Shown here in pieces: positions 1-12,831 of a DNA stretch of 64,000 bases. The stretch's first letter is position 1. Each line of letters starts with the position of its first letter. The stretch spans positions 2,666,001 through 2,730,000 of the forward strand of contig CM065324.1 in NCBI GenBank assembly GCA_033032175.1, in the 5' to 3' direction. This DNA is from Saturnia japonica (taxonomy: Eukaryota; Arthropoda; Insecta; Lepidoptera; Saturniidae). The translations under genes and the position numbers were made by a program. The notes under the pieces are model-generated. The model was not told where the DNA came from. It was given only the letters and a program-made list of their open reading frames with translations, and did not search any database.

Positions 1-219
1 TTATTATGCTTCATCAATCAAGGTGATTTACATTATTTTTTTTCATTATTAGTAGATACATGTTACGAAAATATACAATTATACAGTAATATTAAACAAA
101 CAGTTTGTTGCTTTATACATAATTACTAAAAATATTGACCAAGAAATGACCTGGCACCGTAACGTTTCAATACAGACTAGAAGTAGAATGACCTCCATCA
201 CTCAGCTTCCTGCTTTTTA

Positions 220-491
220 TAGATTTTTTGCGCGGAACCCTAATTCTTTTTCTAGTATAAAAGTAGCATATGTTACTCCTTATAACATCAGCTATCTACC
301 AGTGAAAGTCTCATCAAAATCGGTCTAACTGTTTCGGATATTACCTACCTAGAACAAACAAATAACAATTTTAAAAATGTTTTTTTTTGCTATAGGTATC
401 GTATATACACTTTCATATGCATTTAGTAAAAAGCAGATATTTTGAAATTACAAACAAACACTTTAATTTTATTAATTGTATATTATAGATA
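220..491 (+). repeat. Interspersed repeat A, 3' part
   Basis: GCGCGGAACCCTAATTC, CAGCTATCTACCAGTGAAAG, AAAATCGGTCTAAC and a TTTTATTAATTGTATA end, shared with the copies at 4925, 17602, 34421, 56035 and 58738. Probably a retroelement 3' region; family not certain. Confidence 0.7.
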
Positions 492-1456
492 ATCTAAAAA
501 TAATGGTAACCGCCACATCTTGGTTACCGCCTATAAACAAAATCACCTAAACGTTGCTTTATTTTTTCTCGTGCTAAATCCTCTGTAGTTAGTTCATCTA
601 AATTATATTTCTAGACAATCTAGACCCACCGGTCGCGGTTTAAACTGTGCTTTGTTGTCAGTTAGTCTTAAGAAATCATTAAATGAGGCTTACTCACAGG
701 TTTTGCGAGCTGCAAGCTGGCCACACATTCCGAATAATATGTAAAATCAACAGTCATCAAAGCCGCACATATTTACACAGGTAATCGTTTCGCTTGCAAT
801 TAGGGTTGCCAATATCTCTTGTACCGTCTCTAATTTTTCCGGCGCTTTTAATGTAGGTATGAATATGCACTATAAATATATTTTCACAAGAATTTTAATT
901 TTGTCAATTCTTCAATACTCTTCGCTTCGCAAAGTATGTTTTCTGCATCGTGGTTAATAAAGGATTTTTTATGCCTACAAATATTTTATTGTGTTCATAT
1001 ACTTATGTCCGTACATTTTTGTGTTAATAAACATCCCGAATGCTGATAATTCACAGTGCATACTCTTATACTATACATACTAATAATATTGTAAAGGTCG
1101 AGAGATTGTTTTGAGATTGAGACAGTAAAAATATATAAATAAACATTAAAAGTTGGCAACCCTGTCTACGGGTGTATCCACAGTCAATATTTGTTTATTC
1201 TAATAGACATGATAAATATTTGATCATTAAATCCCAAATTAGCGTTATCTAGAAACATAATAAGGAAGAAATGCGGAGTAAGGGAGATCGTTGACAATTT
1301 TTCTATTAGGATCCGAACAATTTTACACCGAATTTTAGACTCCACAAAATAAAGTTATTTCAAAAATCTATCACTGAAGAGAATGGAAATGAAAAAAAAT
1401 TTTTTTAACATTTGCAATTTTCAGCTTCAATGCTTTAAATTGAAAAAATATATGTT
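492..1456. other. No gene seen
   Basis: AT-rich with no ORF worth keeping. AGGGTTGCCAA at 803 and the inverted TTGGCAACCCT at 1153 bracket about 350 bp, perhaps ends of a small element. Confidence 0.5.
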
Positions 1457-2003
1457 ACTAGCGGTGTGCCCGCGGCTCCGCATGCGTTTGTTACTACGCA
1501 ATAATTATTTAAATACCTTTATATTGTTGACATTTCATATGCCGTATCAATTGAGGAGTGGCATGTATTTCCCGTGTATAATTTTCATCAAAATCGGTTG
1601 AAAACTATTATTCTAATGTACAATTTCTAATTCATTATTAACAATTTTTATAGCCTCTCAATTATAGTATGATGTATGTTTCCCGTCTACAAAATTTAAT
1701 CAGAATCGGTTGAGAATTGATGAAAATTAAACTTTTTGAATTACTTTTTTTTTGACAATATATACTATCATTTCAAATCAACAAAACGGTTGTCATGGAA
1801 GCTGTTATTTCCCTTTTACATACTGTCATCTCCTATTTTTTACCTTTAAAGTTTTATTTTCCTTACAAAAAGTACCCTATGTTCTTTCCCAAGGTCCAAT
1901 CGGTTTCTATATCAAACTTCATCAAAATTGATTCAGTTGTTTAGGCGTGAAAACGTAACAGACAAACAGAGTTACTTTCACATTTATAATATTAGTATGG
2001 ATA
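1457..2003 (+). repeat. Interspersed repeat B (LINE-like 3' end)
   Basis: Begins ACTAGCGGTGTGCCCGCGGC, repeats AAAATCGGTTGA-like words, and ends CAGACAAACAGAGTTAC then TATAATATTAGTATGGAT, a pattern typical of lepidopteran LINE tails. Confidence 0.65.
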
Positions 2004-2789
2004 TCACACACGTTACTTATAGTATGAAGTTACGATTATGTACTTTAATTAATACTTCATTTATTGTATCAATTTGTTTGTTTTATTTTTTATTTAAACA
2101 TTTGTTTATTTTTGTCTTTTCTTTCTTTCTTTTTAATTTATTTATAGATGACACTAATACAGAATCTAAAATAAATAAGATCGAGTGTGCCTATCTTCAC
2201 CACAATAAAACAAGAAGTTTAGCAAGAAACTTCATAGTGTAGGCTCTTTGTTACAATGTGCGCGAGCATCGTAACAATTTCACTTTCATCATTTTTTGAT
2301 AACGCGCCTAAAAATAAATGTGTACATATTTAGTAAGTAAATGATATTTTAACCAGTTAATGATGTTTTAATTACTTATTGACATTTTAACTAGTTATGG
2401 TGAATGGTGCGATTGTTAATCATGTGGTTTTACGATATGTTAACAATTTATGTACCTATGTAACTCCTATATCGCCGCATCATTGTACGAACCTTTAATT
2501 TGCAATTAGTTTATGTAAACAATCTAGTCAGATTGTAAACTATTGGTAGATTATGAACCGAAACTAATAATTTTGAATTTTTGAGATTATGTTTATTAAA
2601 TAAGACCATGATACTCCAGGATTTCAAAAATGTGATTTTTAGCGGCTAATTAGCTTTTAACATTCGGTGGCCGTTAGCTTCGCTCACTCAGCTCGTACTG
2701 TGTTACGATCACAGTTTCAAACTAACCTAATAAATACAGTTAGTTTATAAACCTACGAAAATGTAACTGTTAGATTGGAAATGTGTTCA

Positions 2790-3665
2790 TCGCAGGCCTC
2801 TTGGTAACCTAGCCACGTCCACCCTCACCTTTTTTTTAACTTGGAGGACCCCATTATTGGTACACACTCGCTCGGGGAGCGATTGCTTATGTGAGACTCC
2901 TATTCACTAAAAGTCCACGTTGTACCATCTGCCGCTGTAAACACGGGACCGCGCAGGCACTACCGCGTCGCCCTGGCACGGCGCTGCGGCCGATCCACAC
3001 AGTCTACCCTGGTTCGGCTATAAGGCGGAGGAAGGAGGCGAGCAAATCAGGTTGCTATAGGGATCATCCTCCCGAGCCCTCACCGCGGTCTCCTTCTGCG
3101 ACATCACATCCTCGTAGACCTAGCGACTATAGCGTACATCCACCAGGTCCTCCTCCCATCGCCACAACACTTCGTCAACAACCTTCACCTGAGTTGGCCT
3201 ATTTCTTCAGGAACCAGAGGCTCTATCCTTCCTCATCACCGTAAATCGATACACGGCGAGGCGGGAAGTACCTCCGCTTTCAGTTTCCAAGGTGGGAAGC
3301 TGCGGACTACACTTAGCGCCACAACGCGCTGCGTACTGCGTAGCACACGCTTATTGTATAGGTACGCTAAAAGCGCCCACCCGGGCGGTGCCCCATAGAC
3401 GGCCATGATCCGCATGACTCCCGCGTACAATAGATACCTACACACGTTCTTTCCTTCTTTCCAGGAGGTAGGTAGGAACATTTATATAAATGGTTTAACT
3501 CTAATTACGGATAAGGAATCAGCCGGTTCGCGACTACGGCAACAGCCCAAGCCTAGGTTGGGCCACTAAAGCGCTCGCTCCTAAGCCACGGTGAAGCTGT
3601 AAAAGCCCTCTGAGGCTCCAGGGCTAATATGACTAACAGTATATTCAGTCCTAAAATAAAAAAAA
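2790..3665 (+). repeat. GC-rich repeat G, longest copy, with proline-rich ORF
   Basis: A sharp rise in GC. It includes a 117-codon Pro/Ser/Arg-rich ORF (2891-3244) and ends with GTAAAAGCCCTCTGAGGCTCC and a short A-run. The last 140 bp match 30370-30505 and, inverted, 45370-45545. Likely a retroelement 3' region; the ORF has no recognised domain and is probably not a host gene. Confidence 0.6.
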
Positions 3666-4054
3666 GGCCTCATGGTAAGGTTATAAAGTATTCAATTTCA
3701 CGTTCTTCGACGAGGTATCCAAGTGGCCCTACCACGGAGTTATAAATAAAGTATCATTAATCTATTAAAATCAATGGAAAATTGTACAATACAGAACATT
3801 GTTCGCCGACGACCGATAATGTGAGGGTGTGTTGTGCCGACGTTTCAGGTCATTGGCCCGGTTATCCGGGTCAGTAGGGGCGCATCGGAACCGAACGTGG
3901 CCTTATGTGCTCCCTTCCATGTATACCAATTTGCCAAAACTATTAGTAACGTCAATAACACGCCAGCCCATGCCCATGACGTATTAGCAATTTCAAATAC
4001 TGTGAAATCAATAGTACTATATTTTACACACATTTCTCAAGCTCTTTCAATCGG

Positions 4055-4165
4055 AATCAGCCAGTGTATATCCGGCTACGGAGAAGCTTGCAGGCCGGCA
4101 TGACAGCGGCCACCGTCGATGGATCTCCGCCGATCTCTCGGTGGTCACCGTTGTTCCTTTGCCGT
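4055..4165 (+). repeat. Repeat C fragment
   Basis: CAGTGTATATCCGGC, GCAGGCCGGCATGACAGCGG and GGTGGTCACCGTTGTT, shared with 55655, 57160 and 62375. Confidence 0.55.
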
Positions 4166-4924
4166 GCTACTTATATTTACTAAATATAGGTATATTTTAG
4201 CAATTAGACAAAACGCACTATATGTATTGTACTTAGAGCCGAAATCGGCAAGAAATACTATTAGGAATAATTTTTTGCAACGTACAGAAACCTTTCTTAC
4301 GGAAAAATCGGCCAAGCGCGAGCCGATATCGCGCACTGAGTGTTTCGTTCATTTTTTTATCATTTAGTGTGAGTCCTTAGATTCTTCGCTATATTCACGC
4401 AAAGTTTGACGCTTGTATCTACGGTTTTTAAGATAAAGTAAAAAAGTATAAAATACTGTTTTTACGTAGCCTCCACATTATTATGTAATAATATATATAT
4501 CCTCCAATATATCTCCTTTCACATTATTTTCCTTTTTTTAGATACATACCATAACTGAGATATTTTGTGAAGATTTCAACCGCCTACCTATTACGGTTCA
4601 AAAAATACGGCGCTTTAAATGTAGAATGGAAATAGGATTCCTCTTTTGGGCCTTTTCAAGGGTCCCGCATATAAAACGAAGTGGAAAACGCGTCTTTTGT
4701 TTTTTTTTTTATATATTGACCTGCTATTATGGGGTTATTATTTAAATAAATTAACGTAGGTTCTTTGGACATACACTATGTAATATTGGTAGTATTTGCG
4801 TCATATAGTTTTGTTATTGTGCATACGTAAAATGGATTATAAATATAAACTGAAAAGATGTATTATGAGATATCACAAAAGCTCCCTAGATAAATCTGAA
4901 AAGGGAATTACCATCTTGTCAATC

Positions 4925-5388
4925 GGGCATACGCACGAATCGTGCTACTCCCGCTCCCGCTCCCGGTTATATGCTTAATATGGGCGATCCTTAGCAGATA
5001 GATACATGCTCTCGTTGACATTTTTAGGTCTTTTTAATATCTAAAACTATGTACATTAATTTGATAAAATTATTTCTTGTGGTTTACTCATCGTAAGCAA
5101 TTTAGGCGCCCGAATTGATTTACCATTACCAGTTTTTTTTAAATACGCGGATCCCTAATTATATTTCTAAAATAAAACTAGCCTAAGTTATTCTCTATAA
5201 CATCAGCTATCAGCCAATGGAGGTCCCGTCAAAATCGGTCAATCCGTTTCGGAGATTACCCGAAACAAACAAACTGACACACAGACAAGTTTCGTATATA
5301 CCTTCATATGCATTTACTAAAAAAAAAAACTGTTGTTTTGACATTAAAAATAGACGATTTAATGTTATTAATTGTATAGATTTTTTCA
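4925..5388 (+). repeat. Interspersed repeat A
   Basis: From GCACGAATCGTGCTACTCCC through GGTTTACTCATCGTAAGC and AAAATCGGTCAATCCG to ATTAATTGTATAGAT. It ends directly at the CpG-rich promoter region. Confidence 0.75.
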
Positions 5389-5389
5389 G

Positions 5390-5737
5390 GCTGCCGACGC
5401 GACTTCGTGCACAGCGAGAAGGAACAAAAAAAGACAATAACGTCACTTTTCCCGCGCGCCGCGTCTCCCTAGTCCCGCGCCATCGCGGCATCGTAGCGAT
5501 CTACGCATGCCTTTCCCAGTATTGAATGGGCAGCCGTGTTTTGCAGCCATCCAACCTGAACCATGTCGGACCTATCGATTTTTCAAGCAACAGTCTGTTA
5601 ATTTTGTATATAACCACATTTGACTCCGTCGGAACGTGTTGTGGAGTGATTTTATTATACACGTATTTAAAAAAAAAAAAAATAATAATAAAACAGTGCC
5701 TTTGAAGTGTGAATTTGTTTTGGAGTGAAATTAATCG
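5390..5737 (+). promoter_or_regulatory. CpG-rich TATA promoter and probable non-coding first exon
   Basis: A GC- and CpG-rich island in AT-rich surroundings (5390-5560, with a CRE-like AACGTCAC) is followed by a TATATAA box at 5607-5613. About 30 bp downstream a transcript would start near 5637 and run to a strong donor, AATCG|GTGAGT, after 5737. No long ORF lies between, so this looks like a 5' UTR exon. The nearest plus-strand coding sequence is at 11471, whose frame stays open upstream to an acceptor-like CCCTCTTTAG ending at 11329. The link is inferred. Confidence 0.45.
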
Positions 5738-6802
5738 GTGAGTTTATGTAGGGCATCGAATAATAACAATGGTGGATTTGTTGTTCGTTTTACAAAATAA
5801 GAAAGTGATTTTTTTTTTTCGTGAATACGCCAAGTACAAAGGAGGTTTTGATGTTGAATGCCTTTAAATTGTTTTTGTTTACGGAACGGCCTATCATCGC
5901 TTATTGATTCAGCAATTCGTGTAATGTTTGGCAGTGCCTGGTACGGTCATTTACTTAGGATTGATTTTTTTTTCATTTTCTATTAAATTATCGTGGGTCT
6001 AATCTATAGGTCTATCAATCAAATGCCATGTTCGGGCGCACGAAACTGTTTCTGTAAATTTAAAAGAGGTCGCAAACCATCTGATTAAAAATAGTAAAAA
6101 CTATGTTTATACATGGTGTATATAAAATGATTGTATTTTTTTTTTTTTTTGTAAAGAATAAACTGAAATATTTTATATTCTTATTTGCGTTGTACGCCGA
6201 CCTTGTTTCAATTAATATTTAAAGACGTCATATCACAGAGTGGTCGACTGGTCGTGGATGTCACGGCATAAAAATATAAATAGGTATCTCCAGGCCCCTT
6301 GGTCTAAGCTCCAGGCTTACGTAATAACTATTTACTTCTTTATTAATATGAAGAATCGAATAAACGTAAAAAAACACGACATGGAATTTATTTCAACTTT
6401 CCGTAATAAAAAGTACAAAACAGTTTTCTATCATTTACCAGTTCTGTGTCGAGTATGATTTTTTAATCTATATGAATAATAAAGGTCGGTTTTTAAACTC
6501 GATTAAAAATACTATAAGCAGCATACGTATTACCAACACCAATTAAGTTTATGATGAAATAAATCGCTTCTAAATCGTTTAAAAGAATAATATTAATGAG
6601 GTTTGTAATTACGTATTCTTGGTTCATAAAATATGAGTTTGCTGATGACAATTTTTCTATTAAACTTTTTATATAATATATTATAAATAAAATAATATAA
6701 AATAAATCTCGTATAATATCACTCGCTGATTGATAAAATGAGACTTGGAAAAGAGAATATTTTAATTAATATTAAATACTCATATAACAATAATAATATT
6801 GT

Positions 6803-7003
6803 CTAAACTAATTCTTTCATTAATTGACTTTGACTACCTATCTCTTCGTTGTTCGTATAAAAGTTTTGAGTTTCTTCTTCTATAAGGTTGACTTTAGATT
6901 TCTTTCGACCACTGAGGTTTTGACACAGTTTTGTATTAATTAATTCTCGATTACCATTTTCTTTGTTGGCGACTATCTCGTGTTCCACGCGTTCATCTGC
7001 CAT
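6803..7003 (-). CDS. Hydrophilic 66-aa ORF, possible exon
   Basis: Starts MADERVEHEIVANKENGN and ends LMKELV. It is preceded by an acceptor-like AGACTACAG right before the ATG. Very polar, Asn/Glu/Lys-rich, unlike the Phe/Ile/Tyr-rich noise in other frames here. No family recognised; it may be a TE remnant or a lone exon. Confidence 0.25.
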   Translation of the reverse strand: MADERVEHEIVANKENGNRELINTKLCQNLSGRKKSKVNLIEEETQNFYTNNEEIGSQSQLMKELV

Positions 7004-8915
7004 CCTGTAGTCTGTTTTTCATAGCGTAAGTAGTCAGTCAAATTAGTTCGATGAATATTTCAATTGCAATTTTGAAAAAAGTTTGCAAGTTTCTTTATAT
7101 GGAAACTGTGGAACGGAACTGTGGTTTAATTATGTTATTCATGAAACCTCTACTGCCTTACCCTTAAATACGAGCAAGAAACTATCTATAACTGGCAGGT
7201 AATTTTTTTCTTAATTTAAATTGCATTATCTCCATTCTTCCGTCATCTAGTAGGCACATTTAGCATGATTTATTTATTTTTTGTACATAATTCGTTCTTG
7301 TTCCAGTTTCAAAATGTTTTTATTCACTCAGTGAGTAAAACGAGATTTTAGTTACTATTTTCGATTAATCATTTTACGCCGTTTTTAAAGTGACAATGGC
7401 AAAAAAATAAATTCCAATAGGTGCGTTAAATTTAATAGAACGATTATTAAAATGATTAAGAATGATTATGATTTTTAAGATATATCTTAAAAAAGATATA
7501 AAACACTGATGTAATAGAATGTATCATGAATTTATTATAGGTAAGTTGGAAGAGTGGACGACACGGGTAACCCGCGCCGTTCTTAACCTATTTATAGAAA
7601 AATTATCATGAATTATTTATTATTTTTCCTTTTAATCAATACAGGTCATCGGACCGCTTTGTCTTCGATTCGCAAGATCAATACATTCTCTACGGAGTCA
7701 TTTTAATTTAAAAAATAGATGCGGCGGTTTCATAGTTTAGATCAGGTATGGGAAAAGTTATGGAAAGTTGCGGCCTTGGAAAATTCAATACATTTAAAGA
7801 GTAGTACTTATTATATTATGAATCTTATAGTAAATGAGAAGAAATTAATAAGTAGCATGAACTTCAGAAATAAGATAATATCAGTGTTAGGATTAATCCG
7901 ACTAATACACAGGCGCGGAAAGTGATTCAAAGTTTCTTTTTTTGCAAAACGTTATCGAAGCCATTATGATTTCTTACGAAATGTACGGGAATTGATCACA
8001 AAGAGTTTATTGATCCTTATAAGAAACAGGCTCGATTGGCATGTAAAAATGTTGTTTTGTAAATTGTTCATGTACTTGCTGACTTAAAAAAAAAAATACA
8101 CGTCAAAATGTCACAAAAAGTTAAAAACAGACTCCTCAGAAAGTTTTCCTATAGCTACAACGGTTAAAATGGTATCTGTCCTTACTGTTCCATCTCAAAA
8201 GTCCATTCTGTATAAATATACTGAAGTATATGTCGGTACGAATTGCAACCGCTGTAGCGCTGCCGTGCGCTTTTTGCACAAGTTTGAAGTTTTGAAGCTA
8301 ATCGTCCGGCAATTTCTGTCAGCTCCACCACGGTGTGTTCCCAGTTAGCAACTTTTTAACGGAGCTGGTTCGATCTATAAGCCTTTACGGAAAAGGTTAG
8401 ATGGTGATAAAGCAGCTAAATAGCATTTAATAAATAATTTGGCTACATATTTTAAAATTCGACTAATGTTCGGTCTTTATTCCATATTATTATTTTAACC
8501 AGCGAAGTGTTGCCAGCATTATGTTCTTATTTTATATCATAATATAAAATATTATTCTTGTTTTTACATACAGCTTTGACTCCGCGACTCATCTCCGTAA
8601 CATCTCTAAAGGATATATCTCTACCTACACTACGTCGTAATAACGTGTAATTAAGGAAAAATAATATATTCTGAGTCAAAGGAATGTTTAGATACAGTCT
8701 AAGTAATTCTAGAATATCAATTTATTATTATCAAAATAGAAATAACAAGTAGGAATAGCTAGTGAAATATGTATACATCCCAAACAAAAACATTATATGT
8801 ATTCTTAGAAAAATATATGAGTGTTGTATGATTTGTATCTAATATTAACGCGTAAAAACACGAGATCTCACAGCTAAACCTTGATCTGCGCATGTTATGT
8901 TTTTTATACGTTACT

Positions 8916-9085
8916 AGCTGTGCCCCGCGGTTTCACCCGCATATAATTTAGAAGAAATCACAAATTGATGATTTATAATACTTCGGTATTGGCAATTTTT
9001 TATCGGGCGGCCAGATGGTCACTTTACGGCATTGCACGAATCGTTCGCGCCACTACTACTGTAGACATAGCACCCGAGCCGAGTG
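8916..9085 (+). repeat. Repeat fragments
   Basis: ACTAGCTGTGCCCCGCGG (start of a repeat A/B-like element) followed by GGGCGGCCAGATGGTCAC, another common moth/butterfly repeat word. Boundaries unclear. Confidence 0.45.
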
Positions 9086-10257
9086 TTGAATTATTTTAAT
9101 TTTGCATTATCTCTCAAATTATGCTGTGAAAGACAAAGTTTATCTTCATGAAATTGTCTTTACGGTTCGTAAGGATTAATATGCCATGCTTAAAAATAAT
9201 GTTCATAAATTAATTTTTAATTTTCATTAAAAAAAAATGCAAAATACCTTATTGTGGCTTATTTATATAAAATAGATATATGCTATCGCTGACTTTTTTT
9301 AATATACTAATAATCAATATTTATGTACTCCATTGTATTTACATATCATTAACCATTAAGCCAGCGCGGGATAAAGCAGTTCGCGATGGCTTCGACTTCC
9401 GACTTACGTAACAAAAAATAATATTTAAGGCCAGATGGGAATTGTAGCCTATACTATACTATTCCTCGTGAGTATGGCTATCATATAAAAAATAATTTTT
9501 CAAATCCGACTGGTAGTTCCAGAGATTAGCCTGTTTAAACAAACAAACACAAAGAAAAAAATAATCCGCTTTATTATACGTATTAAATAAATATGAATTT
9601 AAAAGTATAGCTTGTATGAAGATGTCACGTTTTCTGATTGGCGTTTCCATCTCTCAGACAAGAAATTAATTAAGTAAACAATATTAGTTTTTTCAATGTC
9701 CTGTATCATTGTTTCAAAAATCTTTATTTTCCAAGCCCTTAATAATTCCTTCTTAAACGAGGTTACAATAATAACAAAATGTAGTTAAGATCAAATAATT
9801 TATGAAATAAACAATAATATAGAACGAATTATATATAAATATGACTAAAATAAACATATCGGCAATTTCCTGTTATTTAAATGACGATGAAACAGGCGCG
9901 AATATTATTCTAAAATTAGAATTTATTTTCGTATTTATATACCTGAAACGGATATCTTTATCGGTACGGTTAACCGTTCAACGCGACCTTCAAATTATGA
10001 TGGCCAGTAGTAAACTTTAATTATACACAGATTATAATGGATAATCGATTCAAATCGTACTCGCAATCGAAAAGGAATAGGATTCTAAGATTAAAACCTA
10101 AGATTAAATTGATAAATTATACGTAAGCTATTTCTTGATATAATTACTTACCACATTTTAGCACTAATGGAAAAAAATGGCGTCAGATTATTATAAATAA
10201 TTGAGTAGGTACCAACCATAGAATATGGTAACCATTAATACCAATCTTCATTTTTTT

Positions 10258-10525
10258 CGCTTTATAGGTTTAGTGTTAGATCATTATTGCCCAAGAATGG
10301 CTCTAAGCTTAGAGAAACTGGTTCTCAAGTGCAGCTGCCGGAACACACCTGTATGTGCTTGGCGACGGTTTTCAAGTTAAGAGTTAAGCTAGCCAGGCTG
10401 GTGTTAGAAAATATCCGAACCATGCTATGGTCTCATCGCTCAGGTCTATTGGTAGGGATTCGAACTCGTGTTGGTCGAAGCGGTTTCGATTGCTAACACT
10501 GAACCATCATTGCTTTAAATCCTGG
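10258..10525 (-). mobile_element. tRNA-derived SINE (family 1)
   Basis: Minus strand: ATGGTTCAGTGTTAGCA (A box), then GAGTTCGAATCCCTACC (B box), a GAGACCATAGCATGG segment and a unique 3' body ending in TAAACCTATAAAGC. Homologous to copies near 15030, 22948, 33676 and 42225. Confidence 0.8.
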
Positions 10526-11470
10526 TTTCGTAAGCTAATATGACAGCGAAAATGACAAAATCTTCATATAATCTTCACCGCTAACAAAGACTGGAAATAA
10601 TAATCAAGAACCGACAGTAGATCTATACTTACCTACCTACCTACTTAAAACTATATTTTATAAAAATAGCGTCGCAATTTTTACGTCTGGTAGGCGCACT
10701 CAATCACTAAACACATAATTCACATTTATCTATAAACTAATTACTGTTATAAAATTTATAGCTATCTGTTAGGTATTTAATGACTTATATTTCTCTGATA
10801 CTCACTTAGTCCGACTTTTATTTACGCGAAGCACATTAAAGGTCAAACAACAATAGAGAGGTAATAAATTAGTTAATCAATACGTATAAATAAAATTACG
10901 AGTCAGTTTGTTTGGGACTTTAATATTTCTTTTCTATTTTATCTTGAGTTACTGATTAGGATTCAGGGGATTTTAAAGAGTTTTGACAAGAGGACTTTGT
11001 TGAAATATAGGAACTTATTAGTTAAGTTTCATCTCAAAATCGTAAATAGTTCAAAGTTAAAGACAGCAAAATTAAGATTTAATGAAAAGCTAAAATTGGT
11101 TAAAAAGATACATAAAAAATAACTACTTAATATACATAAGTATTTACACAAAAAAAAATCATACATGAAACTGAAGACAGGTATGTTCGGGTTTAATAAT
11201 ATATCTGCACATATAAAAATATATAAATACAAACTACACAAAGAAAAAGAACGAACACGATAAACATAAAAACGTTAGCGGCAAACATGCATTGAACGTT
11301 CGCCAAATTTTATGCGCATCCCTCTTTAGCCAATTCGATACGAATGGATCGATTACCCTGAGCACGCTACCACGATAAATAACTTTTTACGCTCACTACG
11401 GCTTCTCAGAGTTGCATACTTTGCAAACAGTCTGTTAAGTCCGCACGCGGACCGCGTACGGATCGCGCTC

Positions 11471-12781
11471 ATGATCAAACCGATCGAGTTCCATCAAACC
11501 AATCAAGTCTCGATAAAGACTGGTGTCTTCGGAAATCGTAATGACATTCCTCTTCGGACGAAAAGCGTTTCTCTAGCCGAACGACCCCGGTCGAAGTATG
11601 TACGAGCCGTGCAAAGCGCCGAGTCAAATCGCTCGAGATTCCCTGACAAACAATACATTCATAGGCAACCGTCAACCACTGACGTCACACTCCAGCACCC
11701 CAATAAAATAGCCATCAAACCCCAAAATAGGAGAGTTGTTGCAAAAATACCATTAACGATATCCGTTCAGACGCTGTCGATACCTATGAAGTACGCCGAT
11801 AATCCGAAACCTAGGCATTCAACCTCCAAACTATCTCTGAACTTATGTAAACGGGTCGATAGTAATAAGACTAAGCATTGTAATCCTCATAAACAGGTCG
11901 GCGATAACAAGAGGCTGTGTCAAACGAGCGCCTGCAGGAAAGAGACGCAAAACCAACTGTTGTTGAAGATCAGAGAAGCCGAGCAAGTGTCAGACTTTGA
12001 AAGGATTCTTAATACTAACGCAATACTTTGCGATCGGGCGAAGAGACAAGTGTGGCGCGGTTATAACGTAGCGTATAAGCCGTCAGCATCCGTAGTCCCG
12101 CGACCTCGCTCTGCGTATTCACTTTATGCTGTGAGTCAAGCATACCACTACCTATTCCATCAGCACGAGGAATCTCTCCAGCCCCTCATTAATGAATACC
12201 GTCAGACCGTCTTCGATAACCAAAACGCCTGCTCTCCAGCCAGCTTACTAGGTAACAACTGTTATGAAAATTTGCAAGATTTATCTGAATTTTATGAAGA
12301 CGATCAAGTTTTAAGAAAAGAAGTAGAGACTATAACAGATTGCTTCATCGCTGAAGAGGTAAAAGCGTCCAAGGAGAGGCAAGAACCGGATAAACGAAAC
12401 AATAATTTCAATGTTAATTTAACCGATTTAATTGGCCTACATGTAAACGGGGAAAGCTGTTCCCATAGCAGGGATGACTTAGGACCGTCGCCGGATGTAG
12501 ACAACAGAGAAGAAACCGAAAAGGAATGTCTTGCACCGATTATGAGTGCAAACATCGAAAATCAACTCACTCAATCACAAAACGAAGCCAACGTGGATTA
12601 TATAGCGCAAACTTTTGATTCAGTTAAAATTGAGAACGATAATCACGTGCCAGCCATAACATTCAGTAATTGTTGTGACGGTTTTATTAAACACGACTTG
12701 CCCAATAATACAAACGTCGTCATACACTTGACCGTGCCCTCTATTGATATCGTCGACGAGTCCCGTCCCCCAATGACGTAA
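11471..12781 (+). CDS. Unrecognised 436-aa protein (first of two tandem ORFs)
   Basis: The longest ORF in the window, starting MIKPIEFHQTNQ and ending ESRPPMT. The N-terminal 200 residues are basic and Ser/Asn-rich; the central part (about 170-250) has a denser, more conserved-looking pattern (LLLKIREAEQVSDFE, WRGYNVAYKP, AYHYLFHQHEES); the C-terminal third is acidic. No signal peptide, membrane segment or known domain seen. The frame is open for at least 140 nt upstream of this ATG, so the protein may start earlier or be joined to an upstream exon; I kept the first Met after that stretch. Base composition is richer than the flanks, as expected of coding DNA. Probably a fast-evolving insect gene. 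Confidence 0.7.
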   Translation: MIKPIEFHQTNQVSIKTGVFGNRNDIPLRTKSVSLAERPRSKYVRAVQSAESNRSRFPDKQYIHRQPSTTDVTLQHPNKIAIKPQNRRVVAKIPLTISVQTLSIPMKYADNPKPRHSTSKLSLNLCKRVDSNKTKHCNPHKQVGDNKRLCQTSACRKETQNQLLLKIREAEQVSDFERILNTNAILCDRAKRQVWRGYNVAYKPSASVVPRPRSAYSLYAVSQAYHYLFHQHEESLQPLINEYRQTVFDNQNACSPASLLGNNCYENLQDLSEFYEDDQVLRKEVETITDCFIAEEVKASKERQEPDKRNNNFNVNLTDLIGLHVNGESCSHSRDDLGPSPDVDNREETEKECLAPIMSANIENQLTQSQNEANVDYIAQTFDSVKIENDNHVPAITFSNCCDGFIKHDLPNNTNVVIHLTVPSIDIVDESRPPMT

Positions 12782-12831
12782 GGTGAAGTTGCCATTGAAT
12801 TAAATTCATATACATTTTAAAAAAAATCAAA

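Larger units (their letters stand above)
5738..10257. other. Mostly featureless AT-rich stretch (probable intron)
   Basis: Apart from the 66-aa ORF (6803), the repeat fragments (8916) and long T/A runs I see nothing. If the 5.7 kb first exon joins the 11.4 kb coding exon, all of this is intron. Confidence 0.4.

Noticed and set aside
3834..4103. Opposed ORFs with a membrane-like stretch (LLTLLIVLANWYTW on the minus strand), reminiscent of a P450 N-terminus
   Set aside because: No proline-rich PGP hinge or other P450 motif follows, both strands are open by chance, and the region runs into repeat C.
10258..10525. Possible tRNA gene (A and B boxes)
   Set aside because: Does not fold into a cloverleaf with proper stems, and a long non-tRNA body shared with other copies makes it a SINE.
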